Positions 1-10,397 of a stretch of 64,000 nt of DNA are shown piece after piece. Source of the stretch: Haliea salexigens DSM 19537 (GTDB lineage Bacteria > Pseudomonadota > Gammaproteobacteria > Pseudomonadales > Halieaceae); the NCBI RefSeq assembly GCF_000423125.1, contig NZ_AUHJ01000003.1, forward strand, positions 186,001 to 250,000, in the 5' to 3' direction. The position numbers were made by a program, and so were the translations under genes. Positions within the stretch are counted from its first letter, which is position 1. Every line of letters begins with the position of its first letter. The notes beneath the pieces are model-generated. The model was not told the DNA's origin. It worked only from the letters and a program-made list of their open reading frames with translations, and made no database searches.

Positions 1-105
1 CCCCCAGCCAATGCAGGAGGCGGCAAAACCACTGGCGCGCAACGCCGCGGCCAGTGAGCCGCCGATCAGCCCCAGCCCGAGCACAACCACCGTCGGCTGC
101 GCCAC
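1..105 (-). CDS. tyrA: Prephenate dehydrogenase, N-terminal fragment (gene runs off the window)
   Basis: Only the first 35 codons are inside the window. They read as a GTG-started Rossmann nucleotide-binding segment: a hydrophobic strand VVVLGLG followed by LIGGSLAAALR, the typical NAD(P)-binding start of TyrA-type prephenate dehydrogenases, which oxidise prephenate to 4-hydroxyphenylpyruvate in tyrosine synthesis. The GTG lies two bases after the pheA stop, so the two genes are probably co-transcribed and supply phenylalanine and tyrosine together. In Pseudomonas a hisC-type aminotransferase gene sits between pheA and this enzyme; here it does not. Whether the protein is fused to EPSP synthase (AroA) at its C terminus, as in pseudomonads, cannot be seen. 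Confidence 0.75.
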   Translation of the reverse strand, partial: MAQPTVVVLGLGLIGGSLAAALRASGFAASCIGWG

Positions 106-107
106 GA

Positions 108-1226
108 TTACAGCACCGCCTGCGGGTAGGAGCCCAATGGCTTGAGCAGGATGGACTGCTCTTCCAGGTCAGTGACAATGGCGCGAATAGCATCGTCCTG
201 CATGTGTCCCTCAAACTCAATGAAGAACACATAGGCCCACTTTTCGGTCCGCGAGGGGCGGGTATCAATTCGGGTGAGGCTCACGCCGGCGCGGCGAAAG
301 GGGTCCAGCAGGGTAAACAGGGCACCGGGCTTGTTGCGACTGGAAACGATGAGGGAGGTTTTATCCCGGCCGCTGGGGGGCACTTCCTCGCGCCCCACCA
401 CAAGAAAGCGTGTGGTGTTGTCAGGGTAGTCTTCAATGTGCTCGGCAAGGCGGTCCAGATGATAGAGCTCCGCCGCCATATCGCCCGCCACTGCCGCAAC
501 ACCGGGTGTGGTCGCCGCCAGCCGGGCCGCCTCACCGTTACTGCTCACCGCCTCGCGCTTGGCCCGTGGCCAGTGTGTATCCAGCCAGTTCCGACACTGA
601 GCGAGCGCCTGCTGATGCGCACAGATCCGCGTCACATCGGCCTCGGCGGTACCCGGCGCGACCAGCAGGTGATGCACGATCCGCATCTCGACTTCGCCGG
701 AGATCTTCAGTGGCGAGTCCATGAAGTTGTCCAGCGTGTGGCTGACCATGCCCTCGGTCGAGTTTTCCACCGGGACCACCCCATAGTTGCACTCCCCGGA
801 TTCCACCTGTGCGAACACGCCATCAATGGTGTTTTGCGGCACGCAGAGCGCAGCGTGGCCAAAATGCTTGAGTGCGGCGGCCTGGGTGAACGTGCCTTCC
901 GGGCCGAGGTAAGCGACCTGCAGGGGACGCTCCAGCGCAAGGCAGGCGGACATGATCTCACGGAAAATATGCGCAACCGCGACGCCCTCCAAAGGCCCGC
1001 CGTTGCGGTCGATAATGCGCTGGAGCACCTGCGCCTCGCGCTCCGGGCGGTAGTACACCACCTCGGGGGAAACTTCGCCCCGCTCGCGCAGCGCCAGCAC
1101 TTCCTCCAGCTTGATCTCAGCCACCCGCTGGGCACACTGGGCGCGGCGCTGGATCAAACTCTGGATTTCCCGATCAATGGCGTCAATGTCCGCCCTGACC
1201 TGGTCGAGATCCCTGGTATCTGCCAT
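108..1226 (-). CDS. pheA: Bifunctional chorismate mutase / prephenate dehydratase
   Basis: P-protein of phenylalanine synthesis: it converts chorismate to prephenate and then to phenylpyruvate in the cytoplasm. Three parts are visible. Residues 1-95 are an AroQ-type helical chorismate mutase (DLDQVRADIDAIDREI and a conserved RRAQ stretch). Residues 103-280 are prephenate dehydratase, with VAYLGPEGTFTQAA and the catalytic-domain motif VPVENSTEGMV. The C-terminal ACT domain (KTSLIVSSRNKPGAL, then LTRIDTRPSR) binds phenylalanine for feedback inhibition. The usual ESRPS motif is DTRPS here, a conservative variant. The length of 372 aa is normal. It lies 15 bp after serC and 2 bp before tyrA, in one aromatic/serine operon on the minus strand. 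Confidence 0.96.
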   Translation of the reverse strand: MADTRDLDQVRADIDAIDREIQSLIQRRAQCAQRVAEIKLEEVLALRERGEVSPEVVYYRPEREAQVLQRIIDRNGGPLEGVAVAHIFREIMSACLALERPLQVAYLGPEGTFTQAAALKHFGHAALCVPQNTIDGVFAQVESGECNYGVVPVENSTEGMVSHTLDNFMDSPLKISGEVEMRIVHHLLVAPGTAEADVTRICAHQQALAQCRNWLDTHWPRAKREAVSSNGEAARLAATTPGVAAVAGDMAAELYHLDRLAEHIEDYPDNTTRFLVVGREEVPPSGRDKTSLIVSSRNKPGALFTLLDPFRRAGVSLTRIDTRPSRTEKWAYVFFIEFEGHMQDDAIRAIVTDLEEQSILLKPLGSYPQAVL

Positions 1227-1241
1227 CAGAATGCCGCCGTA

Positions 1242-2330
1242 TCAGCCGTTGCGTTGCGCGAAATCCTGCATGAAAGCGATCAGCGCATCAACTGCCGCCT
1301 CGGGCACCGCATTGTAAATACTGGCGCGCATTCCGCCCACGGAGCGATGCCCGGACAGGTTGAGCAGGCCCGCTTCGCGGGACTGCTGCAGGAAAAGCGT
1401 GTCGAGGCTGGCATCCGCCAGGGTAAAAGGCACGTTCATCTGCGAGCGGCTGGGCACTTCAACCGGGTTGGCGTAGAAGTCGCTGCCGTCGATCGCAGCG
1501 TAGAGCTTCTCGGCCTTGCGGCGGTTGATCTCCGCCATCGCGTCAAGCCCGCCCAAACCCTGCAACCAGTCGAACACCAGGCCCGCCAGGTAGAGTGCAA
1601 ACGTCGGCGGTGTGTTGTACATGGAGTCGTTGTCGGCGGCGGTTTTCCAGTCGAGCATGACCGGGCAGGCCTCGCGGGAACGACCCAGCAGGTCGCGACG
1701 CACGATAACCAGTGTGAGGCCCGCCGGGCCGATATTTTTCTGCGCGCCGGCATAAATCACCCCGAAGCGCGACACATCGATCGGCCGCGAGAGGATAGTC
1801 GATGACATGTCCGCCACCAGCGGTACCTCCACCTCCGGCACCCAGTGAAACTCCACGCCGCCAATGGTCTCATTGGGCGTGTAGTGAAAATAAGCGGCGT
1901 CCGCCGACAGCTGCCAGCTGTCCCGGGGTGGAATGCTGCTGAAATTAGTGCTTTCTGCGCTGGCCGCCACATTGACCGAGCCAAAGCGCTTGCCCTCGGC
2001 GATGGCCTTCTTGGACCACTGCCCGGTGTTCAGGTAATCCGCACTGCCACCCTCCGGCATCAGGTTCAGCGGCACGGCAGAAAACTGCAGGCTGGCACCG
2101 CCCTGGAGGAAGAGCACGGCGTAGTCGTCCGGAATCGACAGCAGGCTGCGCAGAGTGGACTCGGCCCGTTCAGCGATGCCAACAAACTCGCTGCTGCGAT
2201 GGCTCATCTCCATCACCGACAGGCCGCGACCGTGCCAGTCCAGCATATCGTTGCGGGCAGTTTCCAGCACCGGCTCCGGCAGCGCCGCCGGGCCAGCACA
2301 AAAATTGTACAAGCGCGTCATTTCAGTCAT
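1242..2330 (-). CDS. serC: Phosphoserine aminotransferase
   Basis: PLP enzyme converting 3-phosphohydroxypyruvate and glutamate to phosphoserine; it also serves pyridoxal phosphate synthesis, linking it to pdxJ further along this window. The N terminus TRLYNFCAGPAALP is the SerC hallmark. The PLP-binding lysine lies in GVIYAGAQKNIGPAG and the phosphate-binding end in SGHRSVGGMRASIYN. The length of 362 aa is standard. Translation may begin at Met1 or Met4 (MTEM). It sits 26 bp after gyrA and 15 bp before pheA; gyrA-serC-pheA is the order known from Pseudomonas. Confidence 0.97.
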   Translation of the reverse strand: MTEMTRLYNFCAGPAALPEPVLETARNDMLDWHGRGLSVMEMSHRSSEFVGIAERAESTLRSLLSIPDDYAVLFLQGGASLQFSAVPLNLMPEGGSADYLNTGQWSKKAIAEGKRFGSVNVAASAESTNFSSIPPRDSWQLSADAAYFHYTPNETIGGVEFHWVPEVEVPLVADMSSTILSRPIDVSRFGVIYAGAQKNIGPAGLTLVIVRRDLLGRSREACPVMLDWKTAADNDSMYNTPPTFALYLAGLVFDWLQGLGGLDAMAEINRRKAEKLYAAIDGSDFYANPVEVPSRSQMNVPFTLADASLDTLFLQQSREAGLLNLSGHRSVGGMRASIYNAVPEAAVDALIAFMQDFAQRNG

Positions 2331-2356
2331 TTCCTTGAAGTGAGGGGAAGGCGCGG

Positions 2357-4924
2357 TTACTCGCCGTCTTCCCCGGAATCCTCTGCAGCATCCAGCTCTG
2401 GCTCGGCTACCCGTTCCACGCTGACCAGATGTTCGTCGGCGCGGGTGCGAATCACCCGCACGCCCTGCGTATTGCGCCCCAACAATGACACTTCATCGGC
2501 TCGTGTGCGCACCAGGGTGCCCTGGTTGGAAATCAACATCAGCTCATCGCCCTCGAACACCTGGGTGGCGCCCACCAGGGCACCGTTGCGTTCGCTGGTG
2601 GACATGGCAATCACGCCCTTGTTGCCGCGGCCCTTGGTGGGGAATTCGCCGGCCTCAGTGCGCTTGCCGTAGCCATTTTCGGTCACGGTGAGGATGCGCC
2701 CGCCCGCCTGCGGCACGATCAGCGAAATCAGGCGCTGACCTTCGCCCAGACGAATACCGCGCACACCGCGCGCCGTGCGGCCCATGGCGCGCACATCATC
2801 CTCGCGGAAACGCACGGTCTTGCCGCCGCTGCTGAACAACATGACATCACAGCTGCCATCGGTCAGCGCGGTGCCCACCAGCACATCACCCTCATCCAGT
2901 GCCAGGGCACGCAAACCCACGCTGCGCTGGCGCGCGAAATCCGTCAGCGCGGTTTTCTTTACCGTGCCGTTGGCCGTGGCCATGAAGATGAACCAGCCTT
3001 CGGTATATTCATTCACCTGCAGAATCGAGGTAACACGCTCCCCGGCTTCCAGTGGCAACAGGTTGACCATCGGCCGGCCGCGGGAGTTACGCGTGGCCAG
3101 CGGAATCTGGTACACCTTGAGCCAGTAGACCTTGCCCAGATCGGTAAAACAGAGAATCGTGGCGTGGGTGCTGGCAATCACCAGATGCTCGACAAAGTCT
3201 TCATCCTTGACCGAGGTCGCGGTGCGCCCGGTACCGCCACGACGCTGGGCCTGGTAGTCCGAGAGTGGCTGGGTCTTGGCGTAGCCGAGGTGGGAAATGG
3301 TGACTACCCGATCCTCCTCGGTGATGAGATCTTCCACCGTCAAATCATGCTGTGAGGCGCTGATTTCGGTCACCCGGTCGTCGCCGAATTCGGTAACAAT
3401 TTCCTCCAGCTCTTCGCGAATCACCAGCTTCAGGCGGTCCGGGTCGGCGAGAATGTCCAGGTAGTCGGCGATTTCCCGCAGTTTTTCGTCGTATTCGTTG
3501 AGCAGCTTTTCATGCTCCAGCCCGGTCAGGCGGTGCAGGCGGAGGTCGAGAATGGCTTGGGCCTGCACCGGCGACAGGTGGTACTGGCCGTCAACCAGGC
3601 CGTACTGCGGCTCCAGCTCGTCCGGGCGGCAGGCGTCCTCGCCGGCGCGCTCCAGCATCGCCAGCACGTCGCCGGGCGCCCAGGCCTGGGCGATCAGTTT
3701 CTCGCGCGCCTCGGCGGAGCTCGGCGATGCCTTGATCAACTCGATGACCGCGTCAATGTTGGCCAGCGCTACAGCGAGACCTTCCAGTGTGTGACCGCGC
3801 TCGCGGGCCTTGCGCAGCAGGTACACCGTGCGCCGGGTGACCACTTCACGCCGGTGCCGAATGAAGGCCTCGATGATCTGCTTCAGGTTGAGCACCCGTG
3901 GCTGGCCATCTACAAGCGCCACCATGTTGATGCCAAACACCGATTGCAGCTGGGTTTGCGCGTACAGGTTGTTCAGCACCACATCGCCGATTTCGCCGCG
4001 ACGCAGCTCGATAACCACGCGCAGGCCGTCCTTGTCGGACTCGTCGCGCAGCTCGGAAATGCCCTCAATCTTCTTCTCTTTTACCAGCTCCGCAATGCGC
4101 TCAATGAGGCGTGCCTTGTTCAACTGGTAGGGGATTTCGTGGATGACAATGACATCCCGACCCTTTTTCTCCTCGTGAATCACCTCCGCTTTGGCGCGCA
4201 CGTAAATGCGCCCGCGACCCGTACGGTAGGCCTGAATAATGCCGGCACGGCCATTGATGATGCCGCCGGTGGGGAAATCCGGCCCGGGGATGAACTCCAT
4301 CAATTCATCCACGGTAATGTCCGGATTGGCCATCAGCGCCAGGCAGCCGCCCACCACTTCACGCAGGTTGTGCGGCGGGATATTGGTGGCCATGCCCACG
4401 GCAATACCCGAGGAACCATTGATGAGCAGCGTGGGGACCTTGGTGGGCAACACAACCGGGATGCGTTCGGTGCCGTCGTAGTTGTCGACGAAATCGACGG
4501 TTTCCTTGTCCAGATCAGCCAGCATGGCATGGGAGATCTTGCGCATGCGGATTTCGGTGTAGCGCATGGCGGCAGCGGAGTCGCCATCCACCGAGCCGAA
4601 GTTGCCCTGTCCATCGACCAGCATGTAACGCATGGAGAACGGCTGGGCCATGCGCACAATGGTGTCATAAACCGCCGAATCACCGTGCGGGTGGTACTTA
4701 CCGATCACGTCACCGACCACACGGGCGGACTTCTTGTAACCCTTGTTCCAGTCGTTGTTGAGCTCGTTCATGGCGAACAGCACCCGCCGGTGAACCGGTT
4801 TCAGGCCATCGCGAACATCGGGCAGGGCCCGCCCGACAATCACGCTCATCGCGTAGTCGAGGTACGACTGCTTGAGCTCGTCCTCGATGTTGACGGGAAG
4901 AATTTCCTTGGCTAATTCACCCAT
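2357..4924 (-). CDS. gyrA: DNA gyrase subunit A
   Basis: Breakage-rejoining subunit of gyrase, which introduces negative supercoils with GyrB. The reading frame is open 37 codons further upstream, but the conserved N terminus [16 protein letters not shown] starts at the ATG at 4924, so that start is chosen; the protein is 855 aa. The numbering matches E. coli exactly at the N terminus: active-site Tyr122 in AMRYTEIRM, and Ser83 and Asp87 in [10 protein letters not shown], which is the quinolone-sensitive form. The C-terminal beta-pinwheel carries the GyrA box (QRRGGTG) needed for DNA wrapping. The tail ends in a run of Glu and Asp residues, as in other GyrA proteins. It is the first gene of the minus-strand operon with serC, pheA and tyrA. 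Confidence 0.98.
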   Translation of the reverse strand: MGELAKEILPVNIEDELKQSYLDYAMSVIVGRALPDVRDGLKPVHRRVLFAMNELNNDWNKGYKKSARVVGDVIGKYHPHGDSAVYDTIVRMAQPFSMRYMLVDGQGNFGSVDGDSAAAMRYTEIRMRKISHAMLADLDKETVDFVDNYDGTERIPVVLPTKVPTLLINGSSGIAVGMATNIPPHNLREVVGGCLALMANPDITVDELMEFIPGPDFPTGGIINGRAGIIQAYRTGRGRIYVRAKAEVIHEEKKGRDVIVIHEIPYQLNKARLIERIAELVKEKKIEGISELRDESDKDGLRVVIELRRGEIGDVVLNNLYAQTQLQSVFGINMVALVDGQPRVLNLKQIIEAFIRHRREVVTRRTVYLLRKARERGHTLEGLAVALANIDAVIELIKASPSSAEAREKLIAQAWAPGDVLAMLERAGEDACRPDELEPQYGLVDGQYHLSPVQAQAILDLRLHRLTGLEHEKLLNEYDEKLREIADYLDILADPDRLKLVIREELEEIVTEFGDDRVTEISASQHDLTVEDLITEEDRVVTISHLGYAKTQPLSDYQAQRRGGTGRTATSVKDEDFVEHLVIASTHATILCFTDLGKVYWLKVYQIPLATRNSRGRPMVNLLPLEAGERVTSILQVNEYTEGWFIFMATANGTVKKTALTDFARQRSVGLRALALDEGDVLVGTALTDGSCDVMLFSSGGKTVRFREDDVRAMGRTARGVRGIRLGEGQRLISLIVPQAGGRILTVTENGYGKRTEAGEFPTKGRGNKGVIAMSTSERNGALVGATQVFEGDELMLISNQGTLVRTRADEVSLLGRNTQGVRVIRTRADEHLVSVERVAEPELDAAEDSGEDGE

Positions 4925-5042
4925 GTACTGAAGCTTCCTTGTATGACTGCGGGGAGCCGCCACGGCACGGCACCGGGACGAACTCAGGCCGCGCTGACAG
5001 CCCCGGCAAGGGGCCTCGACAGACGCGCGACACAAACCCCGA

Positions 5043-5088
5043 ATTATACGGGAGAAGCCGGATTGCCGCCATGTTTTTGCGGATTATA
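5043..5088 (-). promoter_or_regulatory. Putative tandem -10 elements of the gyrA operon
   Basis: Read on the minus strand, two perfect TATAAT hexamers occur at 5083-5088 and 5043-5048, 40 bp apart and 119-164 bp upstream of the gyrA ATG. Neither has a convincing TTGACA at 16-18 bp. Supercoiling-sensitive gyrase promoters often have poor -35 elements, so this is compatible with a gyrA promoter but not proof. On the plus strand a TATACT at 5123-5128 may be the -10 of mtaD. The rest of the 285-bp gap between gyrA and mtaD shows nothing else I can name. Confidence 0.45.
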
Positions 5089-5209
5089 GCGGCCGTTTGG
5101 GCGGCAATTGGCGATTTCCGGTTATACTGGCGGACGAATGCAAGCGACGATGCAACCCCACGGGGTTGGATCCGCCAACCCCGGACCAGAAGTCCCCGAT
5201 CGAGGCCTC

Positions 5210-6541
5210 ATGAACACGCCCGCCGAGACAGTCGACACCCTGCTACATCCCGGCTGGATTATCCCCGTGGCACCCGCCGGGCAGATACTCCGCAACCACA
5301 GCCTGGCCATTCGCGGCGAACAGATCGTCGCTGTGATGCCTCGTGCCGAGAGCGCAAAGCTGCAGGCTGCTGAGGTGTTCGAGCTGCCCGACCACGCCCT
5401 GCTGCCGGGGCTGATCAACGCGCACGGGCACGCCGCCATGAGCCTGCTGCGCGGCTATGCCGACGACCTGTCACTCATGCCCTGGCTGGAGCAGCATATC
5501 TGGCCCGCCGAGGGCCGGCATGTGAGCGATGAGTTTGTCGCCGATGGGGTTGCTCTGGCCATTACCGAGATGCTGCGCGCCGGCACCACCACATTTTCGG
5601 ATATGTACTTCTACCCGGACGCCTGCGCACGCGTTGCGCAGCGCATGGGCATGCGCTGCCAGATCAGCTTTCCCGTGCTGGACTTCCCCACGGCCTGGGC
5701 GCGCGATGCAGACGACTACATCAGCAAGGGTCTGGCCCTGCGCGATGCGGTCAAACACAGCCATCTGATCAGTGTGGGTTTTGGGCCGCATGCCCCCTAT
5801 ACCGTAAGTCACCCAAATCTCGCCAAGGTCGCCATGCTGGCAGCGGAGCTGGACGCCAGCATCCAGATCCACCTGCACGAGACACGCGGTGAAGTACTGC
5901 AGGCTGTGGAGGCACACGGCGAACGCCCGCTGGACAGCCTGCACCGGCTGGGACTGCTGGGGCCAAGAACCCAATGTGTACACATGACCGACCTCGGGGA
6001 GCAGGATATTGCGCTGCTCGCGGAGACCGGCGCACAGGTGGTGCACTGCCCGCAATCCAACATGAAGCTGGCCTCCGGCGCCTGCCCGGTCGCGCGGTTG
6101 CTGGCCGCGGGGGTCAACGTGGCGCTGGGTACCGACAGCGCCGCCAGCAACAACGGCCTGAACCTGTTCGGAGAAATGCGCAGCGCCGCCCTGCTCGCCA
6201 AGTTGACCAGCAGCGATGCCAGCGCCCTGTCGGCCACCCAGGCGCTGTACATGGCCACCCTGGGCGGCGCCCGGGCCCTGGGCCTGGATGAACAGATCGG
6301 CAGCCTGGAGACCGGCAAGCTCGCCGACCTGATCGCCGTGGATTTGAGCGGCCCCGAAACCCAGCCAGTCTACAACCCCGTTTCACAACTCGTGTACGCC
6401 TGCAACGGCAGCCAGGTCACGCACAGCTGGATCGGCGGGCAGCTGCGACTGCGCGAGCGCGAGCTGCAGGGCATTGACCTGGCCGCCATTACAGCGCGTA
6501 CCGAATACTGGCAACAACGCATCACGGGAACACAGCAATGA
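5210..6541 (+). CDS. mtaD: 5-methylthioadenosine/S-adenosylhomocysteine deaminase (TRZ/ATZ amidohydrolase)
   Basis: Metal-dependent amidohydrolase that deaminates methylthioadenosine (and often S-adenosylhomocysteine) to the inosine derivatives in purine/methionine salvage. Metal-binding motifs of the family are present: His72-x-His74 in [16 protein letters not shown] near 217, HCPQSN near 280 and GTDSAASNN near 305. The frame is open from 5108, but the first 34 codons are unlike the family and the ATG at 5210 gives the expected start (443 aa). Its stop overlaps the ubiG start by four bases (ATGA), so it leads an mtaD-ubiG-mupP-yciK operon. In Pseudomonas mtnA precedes mtaD; it is absent here. 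Substrate specificity between methylthioadenosine and guanine/cytosine-type substrates is inferred from context. Confidence 0.88.
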   Translation: MNTPAETVDTLLHPGWIIPVAPAGQILRNHSLAIRGEQIVAVMPRAESAKLQAAEVFELPDHALLPGLINAHGHAAMSLLRGYADDLSLMPWLEQHIWPAEGRHVSDEFVADGVALAITEMLRAGTTTFSDMYFYPDACARVAQRMGMRCQISFPVLDFPTAWARDADDYISKGLALRDAVKHSHLISVGFGPHAPYTVSHPNLAKVAMLAAELDASIQIHLHETRGEVLQAVEAHGERPLDSLHRLGLLGPRTQCVHMTDLGEQDIALLAETGAQVVHCPQSNMKLASGACPVARLLAAGVNVALGTDSAASNNGLNLFGEMRSAALLAKLTSSDASALSATQALYMATLGGARALGLDEQIGSLETGKLADLIAVDLSGPETQPVYNPVSQLVYACNGSQVTHSWIGGQLRLRERELQGIDLAAITARTEYWQQRITGTQQ

Positions 6542-7254
6542 CCGCACGTGCCAATGTAGACCCTCAGGAAATCGCCAAATTCGAGGCGCTAGCCTCGCGC
6601 TGGTGGGACCGCAACAGCGAGTTCAAACCCCTGCACGATATCAACCCGCTGCGCGCCAATTATATCGACGAGCATTCGCCGGTTGCCGGGCAGCGCCTGG
6701 TTGATGTCGGCTGCGGCGGCGGCATACTGGCGGAATCCATGGCGCAACGCGGCGCCACCGTCACCGGCATCGATATGGGGGAAGCACCGCTTGCCGTTGC
6801 GCGCATTCACCAGCTTGAGTCCGGGGTTGACGTCGATTACCGTCAGGCGACCGCCGAGGAGCTGGCTGTCGAGCAGCCCGCCCATTACCACGTGGTTTGC
6901 TGCCTGGAGATGCTGGAACACGTGCCCGATCCGGCGGCCGTGGTCGCGGCCTGCGCCGAACTCGCAACGCCCGGCGGCAGCCTCTATTTTTCCACCATCA
7001 ACCGCAACCCGAAGGCATTTGCGTTCGCCATTGTCGGCGCGGAATACCTGCTGAAACTGCTGCCAGCGGGCACGCATGAATACAGCAAATTCATCAAGCC
7101 CTCCGAGCTCGCGGCCTGGGTACGCGCCGCGGGCCTGCGTGTCGAAGGCATGACCGGGCTGCTCTACAATCCACTGACCCGCCAGTACCGCCTCCACGAG
7201 CGCGATGTCTCGGTCAACTACATGCTGCGGGCCAGCAAACCGGCCTCCCTGTGA
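6538..7254 (+). CDS. ubiG: Ubiquinone biosynthesis O-methyltransferase
   Basis: SAM-dependent methyltransferase for both O-methylations in ubiquinone synthesis, acting at the inner face of the membrane. The 238-aa protein begins with the UbiG signature ([14 protein letters not shown], then [15 protein letters not shown]). The SAM site is [12 protein letters not shown] with acidic residue GIDMGE downstream, and [10 protein letters not shown] and [10 protein letters not shown] are also family motifs. The start codon overlaps the mtaD stop, and its own stop overlaps the GTG of mupP, so translation of the three is probably coupled. The link is logical: SAM-dependent methylation yields the S-adenosylhomocysteine that an MtaD-type deaminase can remove. 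Confidence 0.97.
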   Translation: MTARANVDPQEIAKFEALASRWWDRNSEFKPLHDINPLRANYIDEHSPVAGQRLVDVGCGGGILAESMAQRGATVTGIDMGEAPLAVARIHQLESGVDVDYRQATAEELAVEQPAHYHVVCCLEMLEHVPDPAAVVAACAELATPGGSLYFSTINRNPKAFAFAIVGAEYLLKLLPAGTHEYSKFIKPSELAAWVRAAGLRVEGMTGLLYNPLTRQYRLHERDVSVNYMLRASKPASL

Positions 7255-7940
7255 GGCCACCACCGCTGGAAGGGCTGCGCGCGGTGCTGTTCGATCTGGA
7301 CGGCACCCTGGTCGACACGGCCAGCGAATTCGTGGTGGTGGTGCAGGCGCTGCGCGCTGAATACGGGCTGCCGCCACTGGAAGCCGCGCTCATCGCCGCC
7401 AGTGTCTCCAACGGGGCGCGGGCGCTGGTCACCCTCGCCCTCGGCACACAGGAAACGGAGCCACATTTCGAAACCCAGCGACAGCGCCTGCTGACCCTGT
7501 ATGGCGAGGTCCTCGGCAGCACCGCCCAGCCCTATCCCGGCATTCCCGCGCTGCTTGCCGCACTCGCCGAGCGGGGCATCGCCTGGGGTGTATCCACCAA
7601 CAAACCGCGGGCCTTTGCCGCGCCGCTGATGGAGCGCCTGGCCATCCAGCCGACTATCGGCAGCCTGGTATGTCCGGACGATGTGCGCGAACGCAAGCCC
7701 CACCCCGAGGCGCTGCTGCGCAACTGCGCAGAGCTCGGCTGCCTGCCCGAGCAGGCCATTTACATTGGCGATCACCAGCGTGATATCGAAGCGGGCCGGC
7801 GCGCCGGCATGTACACCGTGGCGGCGCTCTATGGCTATATCGAGGCGGACGACAACCCCGCTCTGTGGGGGGCCGATGCGAGTGTCAGGGACAGCCGGGA
7901 CCTCGCCCTCCTGCTGTTCGGCACCCATTTAACCGCTTGA
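7251..7940 (+). CDS. mupP: HAD-family phosphatase, probable N-acetylmuramic acid 6-phosphate phosphatase
   Basis: HAD hydrolase of the phosphoglycolate-phosphatase-like type, 229 aa. The nucleophile motif is [10 protein letters not shown] (Asp15, Asp17). Motif II is GVSTNKPR, motif III lies around the KPHPE lysine, and motif IV is [16 protein letters not shown]. Gene order decides the name: in Pseudomonas the phosphatase directly after ubiG is MupP, which dephosphorylates MurNAc-6-phosphate in the anhydro-MurNAc cell-wall recycling route. The alternative is a true phosphoglycolate phosphatase (Gph); motif content alone does not separate them. It starts with a GTG overlapping the ubiG stop and is followed 9 bp later by yciK. 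Confidence 0.78.
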   Translation: MRPPPLEGLRAVLFDLDGTLVDTASEFVVVVQALRAEYGLPPLEAALIAASVSNGARALVTLALGTQETEPHFETQRQRLLTLYGEVLGSTAQPYPGIPALLAALAERGIAWGVSTNKPRAFAAPLMERLAIQPTIGSLVCPDDVRERKPHPEALLRNCAELGCLPEQAIYIGDHQRDIEAGRRAGMYTVAALYGYIEADDNPALWGADASVRDSRDLALLLFGTHLTA

Positions 7941-7949
7941 GGAACACAC

Positions 7950-8711
7950 ATGAATTGCCCAGGACTACCCGACGACTACACGCCTGCCCCAAACCTGCTG
8001 GCGGGCAAGACCCTGCTCGTGACCGGTGCCGGTGACGGCATAGGGCGTGCCGCGGCGGAATGCTTTGCCGGCCACGGCGCTACCGTCATTCTGCTCGGGC
8101 GCACACAGGAGAAGCTGGAAGCGGTCTACGACGCCATTGAGCGCGCCGGCGGCCCACAACCGGCGCTGTTCCCGCTGGACCTGTCCACCGCGGGAGAAGA
8201 CGACTACGCGAGCCTGGCAAGCGCCATTGAAAGTACCTTCGGTCGCCTTGACGGCCTGCTGCACAACGCCAGCGTGCTGGGCGAACGGCGCCCCGTGGCG
8301 AACGCTTCCTGGACGGCCTGGGCCGAGGTGATGCAGGTGAACGTCAACGCCCAGTTCCTGCTGACCCGGGCGCTGCTACCGCTGCTGGAGCAGGCCCCGC
8401 AGGCTTCAATTGTGATGACATCATCCGGCGTGGGACGGCGCGGGCGCGCCTACTGGGGCGCCTACGCCGTATCAAAGTTTGCCACGGAAGGGTTTATGCA
8501 GGTGTTGGCGGACGAACTGGAGAACACGTCACGAGTGAGGGTAAACAGCCTGAACCCGGGCGCCACCAATACCGCCATGCGCCGCACGGCCTACCCGGCG
8601 GAGGCGCCGACCACCAACCCCTCCCCCGAGGCCATCATGCCGTTGTATCTGTACCTGATGAGCGACGACAGTGCAGGGAGAACGGGCGAGGCCTTCAACG
8701 CGCAGGGATGA
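7950..8711 (+). CDS. yciK: YciK-family short-chain dehydrogenase
   Basis: NAD(P)-dependent SDR of 253 aa whose substrate is not established. The N terminus LLAGKTLLVTGAGDGIGRAA contains the TGxxxGIG cofactor motif. HNAS replaces the usual NNAG, as in YciK proteins. The catalytic Ser and YxxxK lie in MTSSGVGRRG and WGAYAVSKFA. The family's characteristic C-terminal NPGATNTAMR stretch is present. It closes the mtaD-ubiG-mupP-yciK run, the same neighbours as in Pseudomonas, and converges on rluB with only 16 bp between stops. Confidence 0.9.
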   Translation: MNCPGLPDDYTPAPNLLAGKTLLVTGAGDGIGRAAAECFAGHGATVILLGRTQEKLEAVYDAIERAGGPQPALFPLDLSTAGEDDYASLASAIESTFGRLDGLLHNASVLGERRPVANASWTAWAEVMQVNVNAQFLLTRALLPLLEQAPQASIVMTSSGVGRRGRAYWGAYAVSKFATEGFMQVLADELENTSRVRVNSLNPGATNTAMRRTAYPAEAPTTNPSPEAIMPLYLYLMSDDSAGRTGEAFNAQG

Positions 8712-8727
8712 AGGCCGGCTGGAAACG

Positions 8728-9645
8728 CTAGCGCTTCTTGTGCGGCCGCCGGGGCGGCCTGCGGCCGGCCGCCGCTGCGGGCGCCTTGCGTTTGCCGAAC
8801 TGCCGCTCCATCACTTCCTTTTCCTTGATCGTGGAGCGCTTCACCTGTTTTACCGGCAAGCGGGCCAGGTCGTACAGACCCTTGACTTCCTTGGTCTCCA
8901 GCTCGGTCCACTGGCCCTGTTTGACGCGTGACGGAATGAATACGTTGCCGTAGCGCACCCGCTTCAAGCGCGACACGGTCAAGCCCTGGGACTCCCACAG
9001 GCGTCGCACCTCGCGGTTGCGGCCTTCCATCAACACCACGTAATACCAGTGGTTGATGCCATCGCCGCCGCCATCCTGAATATCCGTGAAGCGCGCCGCG
9101 CCGTCATCGAGCATGACGCCATCGAGCAGCCGCTGGAGAATCTCCTCGTCCACGGCGCCCATCACGCGCACCATGTACTCCCGTTCAATGTTCGAAGACG
9201 GGTGCATCAGCGCATTGGCCAGCTCACCATCTGTGGTAAAGAGCAACAGGCCGGAGGTGTTGAAATCGAGGCGGCCAATGGAAATCCAGCGCCCGGATTT
9301 CAGCTTCGGCAGCCGCTCGAACACCGTGCGCCGGCCCTGCGGGTCCTTGCGGCTGCACACTTCACCGGTGGGCTTGTGGTAGATGATGCAACGCGTCTGC
9401 TCCGCGGGGGCCGCCTCGAGTGGCTTGCCATCGATGCTGATGCGGTCGCGCCCGGACACCCGGTCGCCCAGTGAGGCGCGGCGCCCTTCAACTTCCACGC
9501 GGCCCTCTTCGATCCAGCGCTCCATTTCACGCCGCGAACCGAGACCGGTGCGAGCCAGGACCTTCTGCAGCTTTTCGCCACTCACGGTTTCCGCAACCGG
9601 GGGAGTGCTTGTGTCATCGGCTGGCGTAAGACGACGGCGGCTCAT
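8728..9645 (-). CDS. rluB: 23S rRNA pseudouridine(2605) synthase
   Basis: RsuA/RluB-type pseudouridine synthase modifying helix 93 of 23S rRNA. Residues 24-70 form an S4 RNA-binding domain ([20 protein letters not shown]). The catalytic aspartate is Asp127 in [15 protein letters not shown]. The C-terminal 30 residues are a basic, Ala/Pro-rich tail ending in RRPHKKR, typical of RluB and probably rRNA-binding. It overlaps scpB by four bases as the last gene of the rnm-yciO-scpA-scpB-rluB operon; scpA-scpB-rluB linkage is common in bacteria. RluE/RluF are less likely because of the N-terminal S4 domain and this context. Confidence 0.94.
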   Translation of the reverse strand: MSRRRLTPADDTSTPPVAETVSGEKLQKVLARTGLGSRREMERWIEEGRVEVEGRRASLGDRVSGRDRISIDGKPLEAAPAEQTRCIIYHKPTGEVCSRKDPQGRRTVFERLPKLKSGRWISIGRLDFNTSGLLLFTTDGELANALMHPSSNIEREYMVRVMGAVDEEILQRLLDGVMLDDGAARFTDIQDGGGDGINHWYYVVLMEGRNREVRRLWESQGLTVSRLKRVRYGNVFIPSRVKQGQWTELETKEVKGLYDLARLPVKQVKRSTIKEKEVMERQFGKRKAPAAAAGRRPPRRPHKKR

Positions 9646-10397
9646 TGTCCGCTCCCCGGCACACCGGGCTCTTCCGCCGCTTCATCACGGTCGACGGAGT
9701 CGGCGGAATCGCCTGCATGACCGCCGTCCTCGGCCGCTGACGGCTCCCCGTCCAGCAGGGTCTCTGGCGATGCGGCCGCTGCATCGGGGCCATTGGCCAC
9801 CTGCGCGGCGTCATTGGCGGCAGGCGCCAGCGGCTCATTGAAACCGAGTTCCGCGTTCAGCGTCTCAAGGTCGCGAATTTCCGCCAGTGCGGGTAACTGA
9901 TCCAGGTTTTTCAGGTTGAAGTAATCCAGGAATTGCCGCGTCGTGGCGTACATAGCGGGACGACCGGGCACATCGCGATGACCGACGACTCGAATCCAGT
10001 CGCGCTCGTGCAGGGTCTTGATGATGTTTGAACTCACTGCCACACCGCGAATCTCTTCGATTTCGCCGCGGGTAATGGGTTGTCGGTAGGCAATCAGCGC
10101 CAGTGTTTCCAGCAGCGCGCGCGAATATTTCTGGGGCCGCTCCTGCCACAGTCGAGCCACCCAGGGGCTCAACGACTGCCGCACCTGAAAGCGAAAACCG
10201 CTGGCGACCTCACAGAGCTCGAAACCGCGGTCTTCACAGCGCTCGCTCACCACGCCCAGCGCCTCGCGAATGTCAGCCGCGGAGGGACGTTCACCTTCTT
10301 CAAACAGCTCACCGAGCTGCGCCACGGTCAGTGCGCGACCGGCAGCCAGTAGCGCCCCTTCGATGATCTGCACCAGCATGGATGCCGAATCGGACAT
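9642..10397 (-). CDS. scpB: Segregation and condensation protein B
   Basis: Winged-helix dimeric partner of the ScpA kleisin, part of the SMC-ScpAB chromosome condensation complex. Residues 1-165 carry the two winged-helix domains, with [18 protein letters not shown] at the start and [19 protein letters not shown] and GEIEEIRGV as the recognisable ScpB core. From about 195 the tail is acidic and low in complexity (Ala, Asp, Glu, Pro), longer than in many homologues; the total is 251 aa. The start overlaps the scpA stop by one base and the end overlaps rluB by four. Confidence 0.94.
   Translation of the reverse strand: MSDSASMLVQIIEGALLAAGRALTVAQLGELFEEGERPSAADIREALGVVSERCEDRGFELCEVASGFRFQVRQSLSPWVARLWQERPQKYSRALLETLALIAYRQPITRGEIEEIRGVAVSSNIIKTLHERDWIRVVGHRDVPGRPAMYATTRQFLDYFNLKNLDQLPALAEIRDLETLNAELGFNEPLAPAANDAAQVANGPDAAAASPETLLDGEPSAAEDGGHAGDSADSVDRDEAAEEPGVPGSGQ

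Noticed and set aside
54-1805. 583-codon open frame on the plus strand across pheA and serC
   Set aside because: It lies antisense to two clear genes, has no recognisable domain, and is the usual long shadow frame of GC-rich coding DNA.
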